Notes under the pieces: model-generated
Database searches by the model: none
What the model was told of the DNA's origin: nothing
The model's input: the letters and a program-made list of their open reading frames with translations, nothing else
Shown: one piece after another, positions 9,840-19,547 of the stretch
Layout: each line of letters begins with the position of its first letter
Numbering within the stretch: the stretch's first letter is position 1
Source: Marinomonas sp. TW1
GTDB taxonomy: Bacteria; Pseudomonadota; Gammaproteobacteria; Pseudomonadales; Marinomonadaceae
NCBI RefSeq assembly: GCF_001625355.1
Contig: NZ_JSEE01000011.1
Location: 1 to 64,000, forward strand
Length of the DNA stretch: 64,000 bases
Direction: 5' to 3'
Made by a program: the position numbers and the translations under genes

Positions 9840-11300
9840 ATGTTTGACCAAAGCATCTCGACGTTAGCCGCGCAGTTGCGCAATAAAGACATTTCCAGCG
9901 TTGAATTAACTCGCTACTTTTTAGACCGAATTACTAAGCTTGATCCTCAGCTTAATAGCTACATCACTCTCAGTGAAGACGTCGCACTTAAACAAGCCGC
10001 TCATGCGGATACGCAGATTCAAAATGGCAATGCTAGTCTACTAACTGGCATTCCGATTGCTCACAAAGATCTATTTTGCACCGCAGGCACATTGACAACG
10101 TGCGGTTCAAAAATGCTTAACAACTTCGTTCCGCCCTATGAATCAACGGTTACTAGCCGACTACAAAACGCAGGAGCCGTCATGTTGGGCAAAACCAACA
10201 TGGACGAATTTGCCATGGGCTCTTCAAATGAAAACAGCTATTACGGTGCGGTTAAAAACCCTTGGAACTTAGACACAGTTCCTGGTGGTTCTTCTGGTGG
10301 TTCTGCGGCGGCTGTAGCGGCTGGTTTGGCGATTGCCGCCACGGGCACCGACACCGGCGGATCCATTCGCCAACCGGCGTCATTTTGTGGTATCACAGGT
10401 TTAAAACCAACCTATGGTCGTGTGTCACGCTTCGGCATGATTGCTTACGCTTCAAGCCTTGATCAAGCTGGCCCAATGGCTAAAAGCGCTGAAGACTGCG
10501 CACATCTTATGCAGGCTATGGCCGGATTCGATGATAAAGACTCGACCTCATCTGAAACGCCAAACGATGATTATCTAAGCAACTTGAATGCCCCGCTAAG
10601 TGGCTTAAAAATTGGCCTACCGAAAGAATATTTCGGCGAAGGATTAGATGCTGGTGTGGCAGATGTCATCATGGCGGCCGTGAAAGAATTTGAAAACCTT
10701 GGCGCCGAAGTCAAAGAAATCTCTCTTCCAAACCTTAACCTGAGCATTCCGTCTTACTATGTGATCGCGCCATCGGAGGCCTCTTCCAACCTGTCACGTT
10801 TTGATGGTGTCCGTTTCGGCCATCGCTGTGAAGACCCTAAAGACTTGCTTGATATGTACATGCGTTCGAGAGCGGAAGGCTTTGGTCAAGAAGTTCAAAA
10901 ACGTATTATGGTTGGTACCTATGCTTTATCGGAAGGCTATTACGATGCCTACTATTTAAAAGCACAAAAGATTCGTCGCTTAATCAAACAAGATTTTACC
11001 AATGCCCTACAGGAAGTCGATGTGATTATGGGGCCTGTTGCACCTACCACAGCCTTCGGCCTTGGCAGTAAAACGAACGACCCTGTCGCCATGTACTTAG
11101 AAGACATCTACACCTTGTCAGTCAACCTAGCAGGCATTCCTGCCATGTCCATACCAGCAGGCTTTGCAAACAAAATGCCCGTTGGCTTACAAATCATGGG
11201 CAACTACTTTGCTGAAGCTAAGCTTCTGAACGTAGCCCATCAATACCAGCAGAACACTGACTGGCATCGACAAACACCTGACATGGCAAAAGGAGCATAA
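9840..11300 (+). CDS. gatA: Asp/Glu-tRNA amidotransferase subunit A
   Basis: A 486-residue amidase-signature enzyme that releases ammonia from glutamine for transfer by GatB. The Ser-cisSer-Lys machinery is present: the lysine in IAHKDLF (near residue 78), the glycine/serine loop [14 protein letters not shown] (near 150) and the nucleophile loop [17 protein letters not shown] (near 170). Length and motifs are normal. It lies two bases before gatB, and the GatB ribosome-binding site (AAAGGAG) lies within the gatA end, so the two are co-translated. Confidence 0.97.
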   Translation: MFDQSISTLAAQLRNKDISSVELTRYFLDRITKLDPQLNSYITLSEDVALKQAAHADTQIQNGNASLLTGIPIAHKDLFCTAGTLTTCGSKMLNNFVPPYESTVTSRLQNAGAVMLGKTNMDEFAMGSSNENSYYGAVKNPWNLDTVPGGSSGGSAAAVAAGLAIAATGTDTGGSIRQPASFCGITGLKPTYGRVSRFGMIAYASSLDQAGPMAKSAEDCAHLMQAMAGFDDKDSTSSETPNDDYLSNLNAPLSGLKIGLPKEYFGEGLDAGVADVIMAAVKEFENLGAEVKEISLPNLNLSIPSYYVIAPSEASSNLSRFDGVRFGHRCEDPKDLLDMYMRSRAEGFGQEVQKRIMVGTYALSEGYYDAYYLKAQKIRRLIKQDFTNALQEVDVIMGPVAPTTAFGLGSKTNDPVAMYLEDIYTLSVNLAGIPAMSIPAGFANKMPVGLQIMGNYFAEAKLLNVAHQYQQNTDWHRQTPDMAKGA

Positions 11301-11302
11301 AG

Positions 11303-12748
11303 ATGAATTGGGAAGTTGTTATTGGCCTTGAGATTCATACCCAGCTCTCAACCAAATCAAAACTGTTTTCTGGTGCTGCTGTTGGCTTTGGTGCAGAACC
11401 AAACACCCAAACCACGCTAGTTGATCTCGGCATGCCAGGCGCGCTACCAGTGTTTAACAAAGAAGCATTGCGCATGGCGGTTATGTTTGGTCATGCGATT
11501 AATGCAGAAATTGGTATGACGTCCGTTTTTGCTCGTAAAAATTACTTTTACCCTGACCTTCCTAAAGGTTACCAGACCAGCCAAATGGATCACCCCATCG
11601 TTGGCAAAGGCTACCTAGACGTTACCCTTGATGACGGTACGACGTCACGCGTAGGCATTACTCGCGCGCACTTGGAAGAAGATGCGGGCAAGTCTTTGCA
11701 CGAAGACTTCCATGGCATGACAGGAATCGACTTAAACCGCTCCAGCACACCGCTGCTGGAGATCGTTTCTGAGCCAGACATTCGCTCTGCCAAAGAAGCC
11801 GTGGCTTACGTCAAAATGATTCACTCTATCGTCACCTACCTAGGCATTTGCGATGGCAACATGGCGGAAGGCTCAATGCGCTGTGACATCAACTTATCGC
11901 TGCGCCCTAAAGGCCAAAAAGAGTACGGAACCCGAACAGAAATCAAGAACGTAAACTCTTTCCGCTTTATCGAAAAAGCCATTTATACTGAGATCGAACG
12001 TCAATCAGACATCCTAGAAGATGGCGGCAAGATTGTTCAAGAAACACGTTTGTACGATCCAGAAAAAAATGAAACTCGCAGCATGCGTTCAAAAGAAGAT
12101 GCTAACGACTACCGCTACTTCCCTTGCCCAGACTTGCTGCCGATTGAATTGACAGAAGCATACGTTGAAGAGATTCGACAGACTCTACCAGAGCTACCTT
12201 CTCAGAAAGCTGCTCGCTTCCAAAGCGAATACAAATTGAGCGAGTACGATGCCCATGTTCTGTCCTCTTCTCGCGCCATGGCAGACTATTTTGAAACCGC
12301 CAACAAGCAAGTTAAAGATGCTAAATTGACGGCCAACTGGGTTATGGGTGAGCTCAGCAAAACCCTTAATCAAGAGCAACTTGAAATTGCACAATCCACT
12401 GTTTCAGCGGAAGCATTTGGCGAGCTGTTAATTCGCATCAAAGACAATACAATCAATGGCAAAACAGCCAAAGACGTATTTCAGGCCATGTGGCTAGGCG
12501 AAGGCTCTGCGGATCAGATCATTGATGCCAAAGGCCTAAAACAGGTAACCGACACGGGCGCGATTGAAAGCATGATTCAAACCATTCTGGATGCCAACCA
12601 AGCACAAGTGGAGCAATATCGTGCGGCAGATGAAGACAAGCAAAAGAAAATGATTGGCTTCTTTGTTGGCCAAGTCATGAAAGCCTCTCAAGGCAAAGCC
12701 AACCCTGGGATCGTCAACCCTATCTTGGCAAAAATGCTAAAAGGGTAA
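11303..12748 (+). CDS. gatB: Asp/Glu-tRNA amidotransferase subunit B
   Basis: The 481-residue kinase/amidotransferase subunit. It activates the tRNA-bound acidic residue with ATP and accepts ammonia from GatA. Family motifs include [10 protein letters not shown] at the start, [11 protein letters not shown] (near residue 75), [13 protein letters not shown] (near 190) and the C-terminal YqeY-like helical tail ending [18 protein letters not shown]. Length is normal. It is the last gene of gatCAB and is followed by a strong hairpin terminator. Confidence 0.97.
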   Translation: MNWEVVIGLEIHTQLSTKSKLFSGAAVGFGAEPNTQTTLVDLGMPGALPVFNKEALRMAVMFGHAINAEIGMTSVFARKNYFYPDLPKGYQTSQMDHPIVGKGYLDVTLDDGTTSRVGITRAHLEEDAGKSLHEDFHGMTGIDLNRSSTPLLEIVSEPDIRSAKEAVAYVKMIHSIVTYLGICDGNMAEGSMRCDINLSLRPKGQKEYGTRTEIKNVNSFRFIEKAIYTEIERQSDILEDGGKIVQETRLYDPEKNETRSMRSKEDANDYRYFPCPDLLPIELTEAYVEEIRQTLPELPSQKAARFQSEYKLSEYDAHVLSSSRAMADYFETANKQVKDAKLTANWVMGELSKTLNQEQLEIAQSTVSAEAFGELLIRIKDNTINGKTAKDVFQAMWLGEGSADQIIDAKGLKQVTDTGAIESMIQTILDANQAQVEQYRAADEDKQKKMIGFFVGQVMKASQGKANPGIVNPILAKMLKG

Positions 12749-12770
12749 TGTTTCACACGGTGAAAATCAA

Positions 12771-12801
12771 AAACGCCGCTCATAATGAGCGGCGTTTTTT
12801 T
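12771..12801 (+). terminator. Terminator of gatCAB, probably bidirectional
   Basis: Ten-base arms ACGCCGCTCA and TGAGCGGCGT enclose the loop TAA and are followed by a run of T on the plus strand. On the minus strand the same hairpin is followed by five T residues, so it can also end the convergent response-regulator gene at 12817. Confidence 0.9.
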
Positions 12802-12816
12802 AACTAACATTAAACA

Positions 12817-14055
12817 TTAATCTGCGACAATTTGATCACGACCGAGGCGTTTCGCCTCATACAGATTATCATCGGCAATTTTGATCGCCTTCTCTAAGGA
12901 ATCAAATTCTTTCCCACACACACCAATACTGCACGTCACTTTAATCTTAGCTTCAGTAAACTCTTTTTCCCGAATATCCTGCAAAAAAGCCTCTAACTTA
13001 GGCATTAATTCATCCACCGACTCATTAGCGGCCACACAGAACTCTTCGCCACCAAAACGACAAGCAAGCAACCCAGGGAAATGCATCATGACTTCCTGAC
13101 CAACGGCCTGTAATAGATCGTCTCCCACGACATGACCATAAGTATCATTTACCTGTTTAAAATGATCTAAGTCCAACATCGCTAAAGAGGCATTTGGAAT
13201 GGACTTACGGAACATTCTCTCACCATCATCAAACAGATAACGGCGGTTTTTTAACTTGGTTAAAGGGTCGATATTAGCCAGTTCTCGAATGGTCTCCAAC
13301 ATCTCCTGAGCTTCCAGGTTATGCACCACACGACAATGAAACTCTTCATGATAAAAAGGCTTCTTCAAAAAATCATTCGCACCAGCTTTAATAAACTTAG
13401 CAGACAATGAATTATCGCCTTCTGCCGACAAACCAATAATCACAAGGTCTTGAAAACGCGCATTATGGCGAAGCATACGAACCAAATCGTAGCCGTTAAT
13501 ATGCGGCATATTATGATCTGTTATGAGCATGCGAATAGTGTCGTCTGATTCTAGCTTCGCCAGCGCTTCTTGACCATCCTCGGCCTCTATGACATTAAAT
13601 CGGTATTGCTCTAGCAATATCTTGATAAACAATCGACTGGTCGAAGAGTCTTCCGCCACCAAGACTTTTACGTCTCGGTTTTTTCTTAGTCGCTCAACCA
13701 CCTTGATAACATGATTAAACGAATATCGGCTGTCTTTGGTGATGTAATCCAGCACGCCTTTATTCAGCAAACTCAGCCTTTGATCATCATCAAAGTTGCC
13801 AGTCAACACAACACAAGGAATGTGATGAGACAGAACCAAATCGACAATTTCGCCATTTTCAGCATCTGGCAAATTTAAATCGACAATGGCCGCAAAAAAT
13901 TCGCCTTTCGAGGTTTCAATTTTTGTCTGCGCTTCTTTATAGTTTGAGCATAAGACAGGTATAAAATTAGGGTTTTGAGACAACAAATGATTTAGTACCT
14001 TTAAGACAACGGGGCTATCTTCTACCACCAACACCTTGAGCTCATCTGACACCAT
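12817..14055 (-). CDS. Response regulator with two receivers and a GGDEF domain
   Basis: A 412-residue soluble protein with two receiver domains (about residues 5-120 and 130-250, the second carrying LVAEDSS and the acceptor region LITDHNMPHINGY) followed by a diguanylate cyclase domain (about 275-410, active-site motif FGGEEF). It probably makes c-di-GMP when phosphorylated. The usual RxxD inhibitory site before GGEEF is not present (HFPG occupies the place), so product inhibition through that site is not expected. No partner histidine kinase is nearby. The ATG at 14055 is preferred over an upstream GTG at 14091 because GGAGTAGG precedes it. Convergent with gatB. Confidence 0.9.
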   Translation of the reverse strand: MVSDELKVLVVEDSPVVLKVLNHLLSQNPNFIPVLCSNYKEAQTKIETSKGEFFAAIVDLNLPDAENGEIVDLVLSHHIPCVVLTGNFDDDQRLSLLNKGVLDYITKDSRYSFNHVIKVVERLRKNRDVKVLVAEDSSTSRLFIKILLEQYRFNVIEAEDGQEALAKLESDDTIRMLITDHNMPHINGYDLVRMLRHNARFQDLVIIGLSAEGDNSLSAKFIKAGANDFLKKPFYHEEFHCRVVHNLEAQEMLETIRELANIDPLTKLKNRRYLFDDGERMFRKSIPNASLAMLDLDHFKQVNDTYGHVVGDDLLQAVGQEVMMHFPGLLACRFGGEEFCVAANESVDELMPKLEAFLQDIREKEFTEAKIKVTCSIGVCGKEFDSLEKAIKIADDNLYEAKRLGRDQIVAD

Positions 14056-14213
14056 CAATCTACCTACTCCAATCGACACACAAATTTTCACGTAATTTTT
14101 GAATTATCCCCTATGACCCATCAATCCGATACTCTAAAATGGCGGCACAGAGTATCATTTTGTAAAGACTCCTATATCTTTACAGTATCCAGTTACAATA
14201 CAGGTAATGAAAC

Positions 14214-14498
14214 ATGCAATGTCGGTCTGGTTGTGGTGCTTGCTGCACCGCCCCCTCTATTAGCTCCGCTATACTTGGCATGCCAAATGGCAAAGCGGCA
14301 GGTGAACCCTGCGTCCAACTCCTAGAGGATTTCCGCTGCGCCATTTTTAATGATCCAGCCAGACCAAAGGTTTGCGCTAGTTTTATGCCCGATGAAGACA
14401 TTTGTGGCAGCTCAAGAGAAGAAGCGTTAACCATTATCTCTATTTTAGAAAATGACACCGCTTTCTTAAAAAGTTCACCGTCAAGGAAAACCATATGA
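14214..14498 (+). CDS. YkgJ family cysteine-cluster protein
   Basis: A 94-residue protein with the cluster CRSGCGACC at its very start and further cysteines at about residues 33, 42, 54 and 64. This pattern is typical of the YkgJ/UPF0153 family, thought to bind zinc or an Fe-S cluster. Its function is unknown. The ATG has AGGTAATG at a usable distance. The last codons overlap the start of the L,D-transpeptidase gene by four bases (ATGA), so the two are translationally coupled. A longer frame at 14113-14325 in another phase overlaps it but has no family features. Confidence 0.85.
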   Translation: MQCRSGCGACCTAPSISSAILGMPNGKAAGEPCVQLLEDFRCAIFNDPARPKVCASFMPDEDICGSSREEALTIISILENDTAFLKSSPSRKTI

Positions 14499-16165
14499 AA
14501 TCCCTAAAGCAGTTTGTTCCTGTTTTCTGCCTAGGCTTATTTTTAAGTGCTTGCTCCTCGCAAAGCAACAAACCACAATTCGTGATAGACCCACCCAGTG
14601 AAGCGCAAATCGCCACCAGCGTCAAAGAACAAGTCTCTTTAACGCTCAACGCCTTTACACCTGTCGCCGGTCAAGCGTTACCCAATAACACCGTATTAGC
14701 AGCCTATAAAGCAAGAGGCTATGAGCCTGTTTGGATTAAAGATAAGACCATCGACATGTCTATTTATAAGCTTGTCGATATCTTGCAAGAAGCTCACACA
14801 CATGGTTTAAATCCAATTCATTACCATACTGACATTATCAAAAACTATCTTGAATTAAAGCAGCCAAGTTCTCAGCAACTCGCGGAAATGGACGTCATTG
14901 CGACCATTGCCCTCACCAGCTATGCTCACGATTTAAGTAACGGCCGTTACGAACCCCTATTGATTGACCCAAACTGGCAACTAGACGCGCCCAACAATAA
15001 CTGGAAAGATCTACTGTATCTTGATTCTGCTGCCAGCATGGTCAATTCTTTACCCTTGCTTGCACCGCGCAGTCCACAATATCAAGTGTTACAGAAATGG
15101 TTAGTTTATTACCAAGATCTTGCTGCCAAAGAAAAAGACATCTTAATTGAAGCAGGCGTGCCGCTCTCACTTGGCGACGAAGGACCACGCGTTGCCCAAC
15201 TTAGAGCCAGACTCGTTCAACTCGGCGATATTCGCTTCTCCACCCGTAAGATACAAGAAGATAGGTTCGATTCTCGGCTGAAAAAAGCCTTACAGAACTT
15301 CCAACGCCGTCACCACCTTATCGCAGATGGTGCCGCCGGTTCAAAAACCATTGAAATGCTTAATGTGCCACTGGCCACTCGAGCCAAGCAGATTGCCTAC
15401 AACCTGGAAAGGTGGCGTTGGCTACCAAGCGAACTAGAAGCCAATCGAATCTGGGTAGATTTAACCAACTACACGGTTGATATGCACCTCAATGGTGAAC
15501 TGACATCGATGAAGGTGGTCATTGGCAAAGCAGAACGAAAAACCCCAGTGTTTAAAGGCTTAATGACCTATATGGTCACCAATCCAACATGGCGAGTTCC
15601 CCATCGAATTGCCAGAGAAAACTTACTGCCTAAATTACAGTCAGATCCAAATTATTTGATAAAGCATGGCTATAAGCTGTATTCAAGTTGGAGCATTGGT
15701 GCAAAAGAATTGGATTCAACCAAAATCGATTGGAAAAACATCAGCCCAGAAAAACTCGCGTACCGCTTTGAACAAGAACCCGATGAAGGGAATGCACTAG
15801 GCCAATTCAAGTTTATGTTTCCGAATAAAAACGAAATTTACCTGCATGACACGCCAGCAAAACACTTGTTCAGAGAAAGAAACAGAGCCTTTAGCTCAGG
15901 TTGTGTTCGTCTAGAAGACCCACATGAGTTTGCCAAGCAAATCACCAAAGGCTCCAAGTCTTATAATGACATGCTAAACAAACTAAAAAACAACTCAAAC
16001 AGTGTGGTGTCATTACCAAGCTACATTCCGGTTTATCTGGTGTACTTTACCGTTGTACCAAACGCTAACGGCATGCCGGAATTCCGCAACGACGTGTATC
16101 AGCGTGACGAGCTTATGGAAGAAGCCATGGGCTACATTGCTTTTCGATCAAGCGAATCCATCTAG
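14495..16165 (+). CDS. L,D-transpeptidase (LdtD/YcbB-like), lipoprotein
   Basis: A 556-residue YcbB-type L,D-transpeptidase that makes 3-3 peptidoglycan crosslinks. A lipoprotein signal is visible (hydrophobic stretch, then LSAC with the lipidated cysteine near residue 20), so the enzyme is probably membrane anchored in the envelope. A scaffold domain (about 60-210) is followed by a peptidoglycan-binding repeat (about 225-285, LGDEGPRVAQLRARLVQLGD) and the YkuD catalytic domain. H451 in LHDTPAKHLF and the nucleophile C470 in SSGCVRLEDP are present. E. coli LdtD is longer (615) and has a different N-terminal anchor. It overlaps the upstream ykgJ-like gene by four bases and is followed by a hairpin shared with rlmM. 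Confidence 0.92.
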   Translation: MKSLKQFVPVFCLGLFLSACSSQSNKPQFVIDPPSEAQIATSVKEQVSLTLNAFTPVAGQALPNNTVLAAYKARGYEPVWIKDKTIDMSIYKLVDILQEAHTHGLNPIHYHTDIIKNYLELKQPSSQQLAEMDVIATIALTSYAHDLSNGRYEPLLIDPNWQLDAPNNNWKDLLYLDSAASMVNSLPLLAPRSPQYQVLQKWLVYYQDLAAKEKDILIEAGVPLSLGDEGPRVAQLRARLVQLGDIRFSTRKIQEDRFDSRLKKALQNFQRRHHLIADGAAGSKTIEMLNVPLATRAKQIAYNLERWRWLPSELEANRIWVDLTNYTVDMHLNGELTSMKVVIGKAERKTPVFKGLMTYMVTNPTWRVPHRIARENLLPKLQSDPNYLIKHGYKLYSSWSIGAKELDSTKIDWKNISPEKLAYRFEQEPDEGNALGQFKFMFPNKNEIYLHDTPAKHLFRERNRAFSSGCVRLEDPHEFAKQITKGSKSYNDMLNKLKNNSNSVVSLPSYIPVYLVYFTVVPNANGMPEFRNDVYQRDELMEEAMGYIAFRSSESI

Positions 16166-16167
16166 TC

Positions 16168-16203
16168 AAAAAAAACGCGAGTAAAGTGCAAACCTTACTC
16201 GCG
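16168..16203 (-). terminator. Terminator between the L,D-transpeptidase gene and rlmM
   Basis: Arms CGCGAGTAA (16176-16184) and TTACTCGCG (16195-16203). On the minus strand the hairpin is followed by eight T residues, a strong terminator for rlmM. On the plus strand the downstream T-rich stretch is interrupted, so it would be weaker for the transpeptidase gene. Confidence 0.85.
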
Positions 16204-16224
16204 CTCTTCTTATTCTGTAGAGTA

Positions 16225-17277
16225 TTACTTCACCATGATGCAAACCGTCACTTCTTCGCGATCATGATATAAATGCTTAACTTGATATTCATATCTAACC
16301 TTGGCTTTTTTCAGTAAAGACTCCATATTTGCTAAGCACAAACTGACTTCTTGGTAACGTTTTTTCATGGGTAATTTTAAATTGAAAACCGCTCGACGAG
16401 TAAAGCCTTTCGCCAACCAATTAGCCATCAAATCGGCTACTTTAACCGGCCTTTCCACCATATCACACACCAGCCAATCGACCGTTTGCGGCGGCTCAAA
16501 TTTAAAACCATCGGCTTTCTCGTGTTGCACCAATCCCGTCGACATCAGCTCTTTCTGCATCGGCCCATTATCAACGGCAATCACATGAATACCACGCTTC
16601 ACAAACTGATAAGTCCAACCGCCTGGAGCAGCCCCAAGGTCAACCGCTGTCATACCTTCAATTAGGTCATCTTCAAGTGTTTGCTGAGGCACAAATTGAA
16701 GAAAAGCCTCTTCCAGTTTGAGCGTTGAACGACTCGGCCCTGCCGCCGGAAAACGTAAGCGTCTAATTCCCATCGGAAATTCGCTACGACAAGCCGCATA
16801 CGACACACCAAGGTAAGCCGATTGCCCATCCAACATAAATACATGATGACGAACACCAACGGCTTTGTTTCTTAGAACGCCTGAGCGCTTCCAACCTTCT
16901 CGCAAAGGCTTGTCTAATTTTTTGATCAAGCCGGACAGCGATTTGGCTTCATTCGTATCAGCGGTTTCAATGCAAATATCCTCAGCCAAGGGCAATTCCC
17001 TGGCCGCTTCTAGTAAGGACTGAACTCGACCACCTTGCTCCAAAGATAAGAGATCATTTGCCGCAATGATCTGGCGAGCAAATATAATACGATTAAAGTT
17101 CAACTGCTGAATCAAATTTTCACCAGCGTCTTCCTGTTCAAAGCAAAATACCACATAACCCGAATTTGCTTCTAATTTAGCGTAACCATAAAAGCCCTTA
17201 CTGGCCGCCAGATCAGACAACTCAGCAGCACAATCTTTTTCAAAACCAGATCGGCAATAGGCAATAATATTTTTCAT
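16225..17277 (-). CDS. rlmM: 23S rRNA C2498 ribose 2'-O-methyltransferase RlmM
   Basis: A 350-residue methyltransferase that modifies C2498 in the peptidyl transferase region of 23S rRNA. An N-terminal THUMP-like domain (about 1-150) is followed by a Rossmann methyltransferase domain with the SAM motif DLGAAPGGWTYQF (near residue 213) and VDWLVCDMVE (near 255). FNLKLPMKKRYQ (near 298) supplies the catalytic lysine of the RrmJ-like K-D-K-E set. Length is close to E. coli YgdE (366). The ATG has GAAGGA upstream. Separated by 41 bases from the pseudouridine synthase gene in the same direction, so it is likely co-transcribed. Confidence 0.94.
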   Translation of the reverse strand: MKNIIAYCRSGFEKDCAAELSDLAASKGFYGYAKLEANSGYVVFCFEQEDAGENLIQQLNFNRIIFARQIIAANDLLSLEQGGRVQSLLEAARELPLAEDICIETADTNEAKSLSGLIKKLDKPLREGWKRSGVLRNKAVGVRHHVFMLDGQSAYLGVSYAACRSEFPMGIRRLRFPAAGPSRSTLKLEEAFLQFVPQQTLEDDLIEGMTAVDLGAAPGGWTYQFVKRGIHVIAVDNGPMQKELMSTGLVQHEKADGFKFEPPQTVDWLVCDMVERPVKVADLMANWLAKGFTRRAVFNLKLPMKKRYQEVSLCLANMESLLKKAKVRYEYQVKHLYHDREEVTVCIMVK

Positions 17278-17318
17278 TCAATTTCCTTCTTGATTAGATG
17301 CGACTAACCAAGTCTTAA

Positions 17319-17993
17319 TTAGTGTTTGAGTTGTGGCCACTTAAGTTTAGCTTCATCAAAGTGATTCACCACATGATCCAATAAAAGCGGACTAAAATGC
17401 TCCCCTAAAGAAGGCGAAACCTGATAACAAACAGGCTCACCACGCCATTCAAACGCGATTGAGTAGGCATGTAAATACCCTCGATCCGACGCGCCACCAC
17501 CATATCGTTCGTCACCCAAAATAGGCGCCGCCACACTTTTTAATGCCACACGAATCTGATGCGTCTTGCCCGTCAAGGGTCTTAGCCAAAACAGTCTTTT
17601 GCCGTCTATATAGCTGGAAAAAAATTGTGTCACGGCCAGATTATCTTTATCTTTTGTCAGTTTCCACTGACCTCTTCGACTGACCTGCATCCCGCCCGTA
17701 ATTGTACCTTGTTTTTTATTTGGTTTGCGTAGCGATAAGGCTAGATAACGTTTTTCCATTTTATGTTGGCTGAATAACTCACCAAATAAAGTCGCCGCGG
17801 CTTTGGTACAAGCCACCAGCAAGATTCCTGACGTCATTTTATCCAATCGATGCACGGGATAAAAATCACATTCTGGATAATCTTTATGCAAGGACTCCAT
17901 AACCCCCATCGAATCAGACTCAGCATGAAAACTCATTCCAGCGGGTTTTTCGATTACCCAGTAATCCACACAAGTATGTATTATTTTGAGCAA
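17319..17993 (-). CDS. RluA-type pseudouridine synthase (TIGR01621-like)
   Basis: A 224-residue RluA-family pseudouridine synthase without an S4 domain. The catalytic Asp is in VHRLDKMTSGILLVA (near residue 50), with LTGKTHQIRVAL near 138 as the second family motif. It most resembles the TIGR01621 group found in Vibrio and related bacteria, whose RNA target I do not know. Translation probably starts at the TTG at 17993, since GAGAGAGG precedes it and the reading of the N-terminus (LKIIHTCVDYWVIEKPAGM) is typical. No upstream ATG is available in frame. Confidence 0.88.
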   Translation of the reverse strand: MLKIIHTCVDYWVIEKPAGMSFHAESDSMGVMESLHKDYPECDFYPVHRLDKMTSGILLVACTKAAATLFGELFSQHKMEKRYLALSLRKPNKKQGTITGGMQVSRRGQWKLTKDKDNLAVTQFFSSYIDGKRLFWLRPLTGKTHQIRVALKSVAAPILGDERYGGGASDRGYLHAYSIAFEWRGEPVCYQVSPSLGEHFSPLLLDHVVNHFDEAKLKWPQLKH

Positions 17994-18043
17994 GAAAGAC
18001 CTCTCTCAGTATTCATAGGGAATTAAGAATTTAGCCAACAAGC

Positions 18044-18066
18044 TTATCCACAGAGAAAGTGGACAA
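18044..18066. promoter_or_regulatory. Inverted repeat containing a perfect DnaA-box match
   Basis: The sequence TTATCCACA (18044-18052) equals the E. coli DnaA-box consensus. It is followed seven bases later by GTGGACAA, giving an inverted repeat TTATCCAC...GTGGACAA in the gap between the diguanylate cyclase and pseudouridine synthase genes. It may be a DnaA-responsive site upstream of the pseudouridine synthase gene or chance. There is no cluster of boxes and no origin-type AT-rich region. Confidence 0.25.
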
Positions 18067-18094
18067 CTCATATGTCAATAGAAAACGAACAATT

Positions 18095-19192
18095 TCAATC
18101 TTGAAAATCAGGGGAGACAGAAACTCGGTTACGACCACTTCGTTTCGCTGCATACAAACCTCTATCAGCAGACGCTAGAATCTCTTCGTAACGAGTAACC
18201 TCAGACGTGATCGGAGCTAAACCAATGCTGATCGTCACAGGAATGATAATTCCTTTTTCAGTTTCAATGGTTAAACCCGCTATCGTTTGGCGCAAATGCT
18301 CCATCACCAATTCAGCTTGCGCCAGTTTGGTCTTTGGCATCAATATAATAAACTCTTCTCCACCGTAACGCCCGATTTTATCCGTTGTCCGAATAACGGA
18401 TTGCATTTTCGCAGACACTTTGGCCAAAACAAAATCACCTGCCTCATGACCATACGTATCGTTAATTTTTTTAAAGTGATCCAAGTCCACAATCGCAAAA
18501 ACACAGGTATCATGATTAATCACACAATCGGCAAAAATATTAACGGCATCGGCTAGCACTTTACGTCGATTGGATAATCCAGTTAATTCGTCTTTTTCAG
18601 CCAACACTCTTAAATGTTGATTGACGGATTTCAAACGGCTCATCACTAAATTGATAACGATGGAAAAATACAACGCAATAAAAAAGAATACCGAGACCAG
18701 CATAAAGCTTTGCTTAGATTCTGTCAGATATAAGCCTTTTAAACTCAAGTATTCACACATCAAAAACAATAAGGCAGTAATGGCCACGATAAGACCTTTA
18801 ACAAACCTTTGGTCAGCACGGAAAACAATAAAAGAATACGCAATCACATGCACCAGAAGAAAATGAAAGCCACTTTCTGAGCCGAAATAAAACAGGGTTA
18901 AAATAGTGACCTGAGACATTTTTAAAATCGGCATTAGAATCTGGGCGCGAGAAAACTGCCCGCGATAATTATAACGTAATCCCAAACAGGCAAATAGAAG
19001 ACTCAAGATGGATACAATCACAACCAGAGGGGAAAACGGCTGTGAAAACATAACAATCAAAAAGACACTGGCAAAGCAAAAAATCAGGTAGGAGAAATTC
19101 ACCACATGCTTCTGGTTTACATCATTGGCATAATCGTCTTTAAAGCCAAAGTGCAAAATCGTATGTATTATTTTTTTAAGCGAAGAAAACAC
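18095..19192 (-). CDS. Membrane diguanylate cyclase
   Basis: A 365-residue protein with about six transmembrane segments in residues 28-180 and a C-terminal GGDEF domain (about 197-360). The active-site motif is RYGGEEF. An RxxD inhibitory site (RTTD) stands at the expected distance before it, so feedback control by c-di-GMP is likely. The membrane part is not a domain I can name; it may sense a small ligand or membrane state. Translation starts at a GTG (19192) preceded by GGGAA. The gene stands alone between the pseudouridine synthase gene and the divergent ABC transporter operon. Confidence 0.88.
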   Translation of the reverse strand: MFSSLKKIIHTILHFGFKDDYANDVNQKHVVNFSYLIFCFASVFLIVMFSQPFSPLVVIVSILSLLFACLGLRYNYRGQFSRAQILMPILKMSQVTILTLFYFGSESGFHFLLVHVIAYSFIVFRADQRFVKGLIVAITALLFLMCEYLSLKGLYLTESKQSFMLVSVFFFIALYFSIVINLVMSRLKSVNQHLRVLAEKDELTGLSNRRKVLADAVNIFADCVINHDTCVFAIVDLDHFKKINDTYGHEAGDFVLAKVSAKMQSVIRTTDKIGRYGGEEFIILMPKTKLAQAELVMEHLRQTIAGLTIETEKGIIIPVTISIGLAPITSEVTRYEEILASADRGLYAAKRSGRNRVSVSPDFQD

Positions 19193-19547
19193 GGAATTCC
19201 CAATCTAAAGCGGTTCTGAATCATTAGAGAAGCGTAATGGTCGACTTCTATTAATAATCAATTAAAACATTCTACCGAATGCATAAGCTTTTTCCTACTG
19301 TCAGTTGACTCTTGTTCATTTATTAATATGAGCTAAGACAAGGAGTTCTGAATCTCATTAAGTCACCCACATTTATTTCTTATTTTGGCACGAATATTGA
19401 TATGGAATAACCTAGAAAGCAACAAAGTTTAACTAATCGGTCAAAAAATAACATTTCGCCTTGTAAGCGCACAAGTAACGTACATACAGAGCTCCAAAAT
19501 GGTGCGAGACACCAAAACAGCTTCATAAGTATGCACTACACTAGAAG
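19193..19547. other. Intergenic region upstream of the nucleoside ABC operon
   Basis: This 355-base divergent gap must carry the promoters of the diguanylate cyclase gene (minus) and the ABC operon (plus). The only structured element I can point to is CTTGTAAGCGCACAAG at 19460-19475, a 16-base interrupted palindrome (6 of 8 positions symmetric) with a central GCGC. That is the form of a LacI/PurR-type operator. No purine riboswitch core is recognisable. A 22-codon reading frame at 19531-19599 ends with TGA overlapping a possible TTG start of the ATPase gene. Confidence 0.35.

Noticed and set aside
13321-13700. Second receiver of the 12817 protein considered as a separate gene
   Set aside because: The frame is continuous from the first receiver to the GGDEF domain, with no internal start or stop.
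14113-14325. 70-codon plus-strand open frame overlapping the YkgJ-like gene
   Set aside because: The other phase has the CRSGCGACC cluster, a ribosome-binding site and coupling to the next gene; this one has nothing recognisable.
19386-19402. Sigma-54-like TGGCACG-N4-TTGA before the nucleoside ABC operon
   Set aside because: The essential GC of the -12 element is replaced by GA, and no enhancer-binding site is seen.
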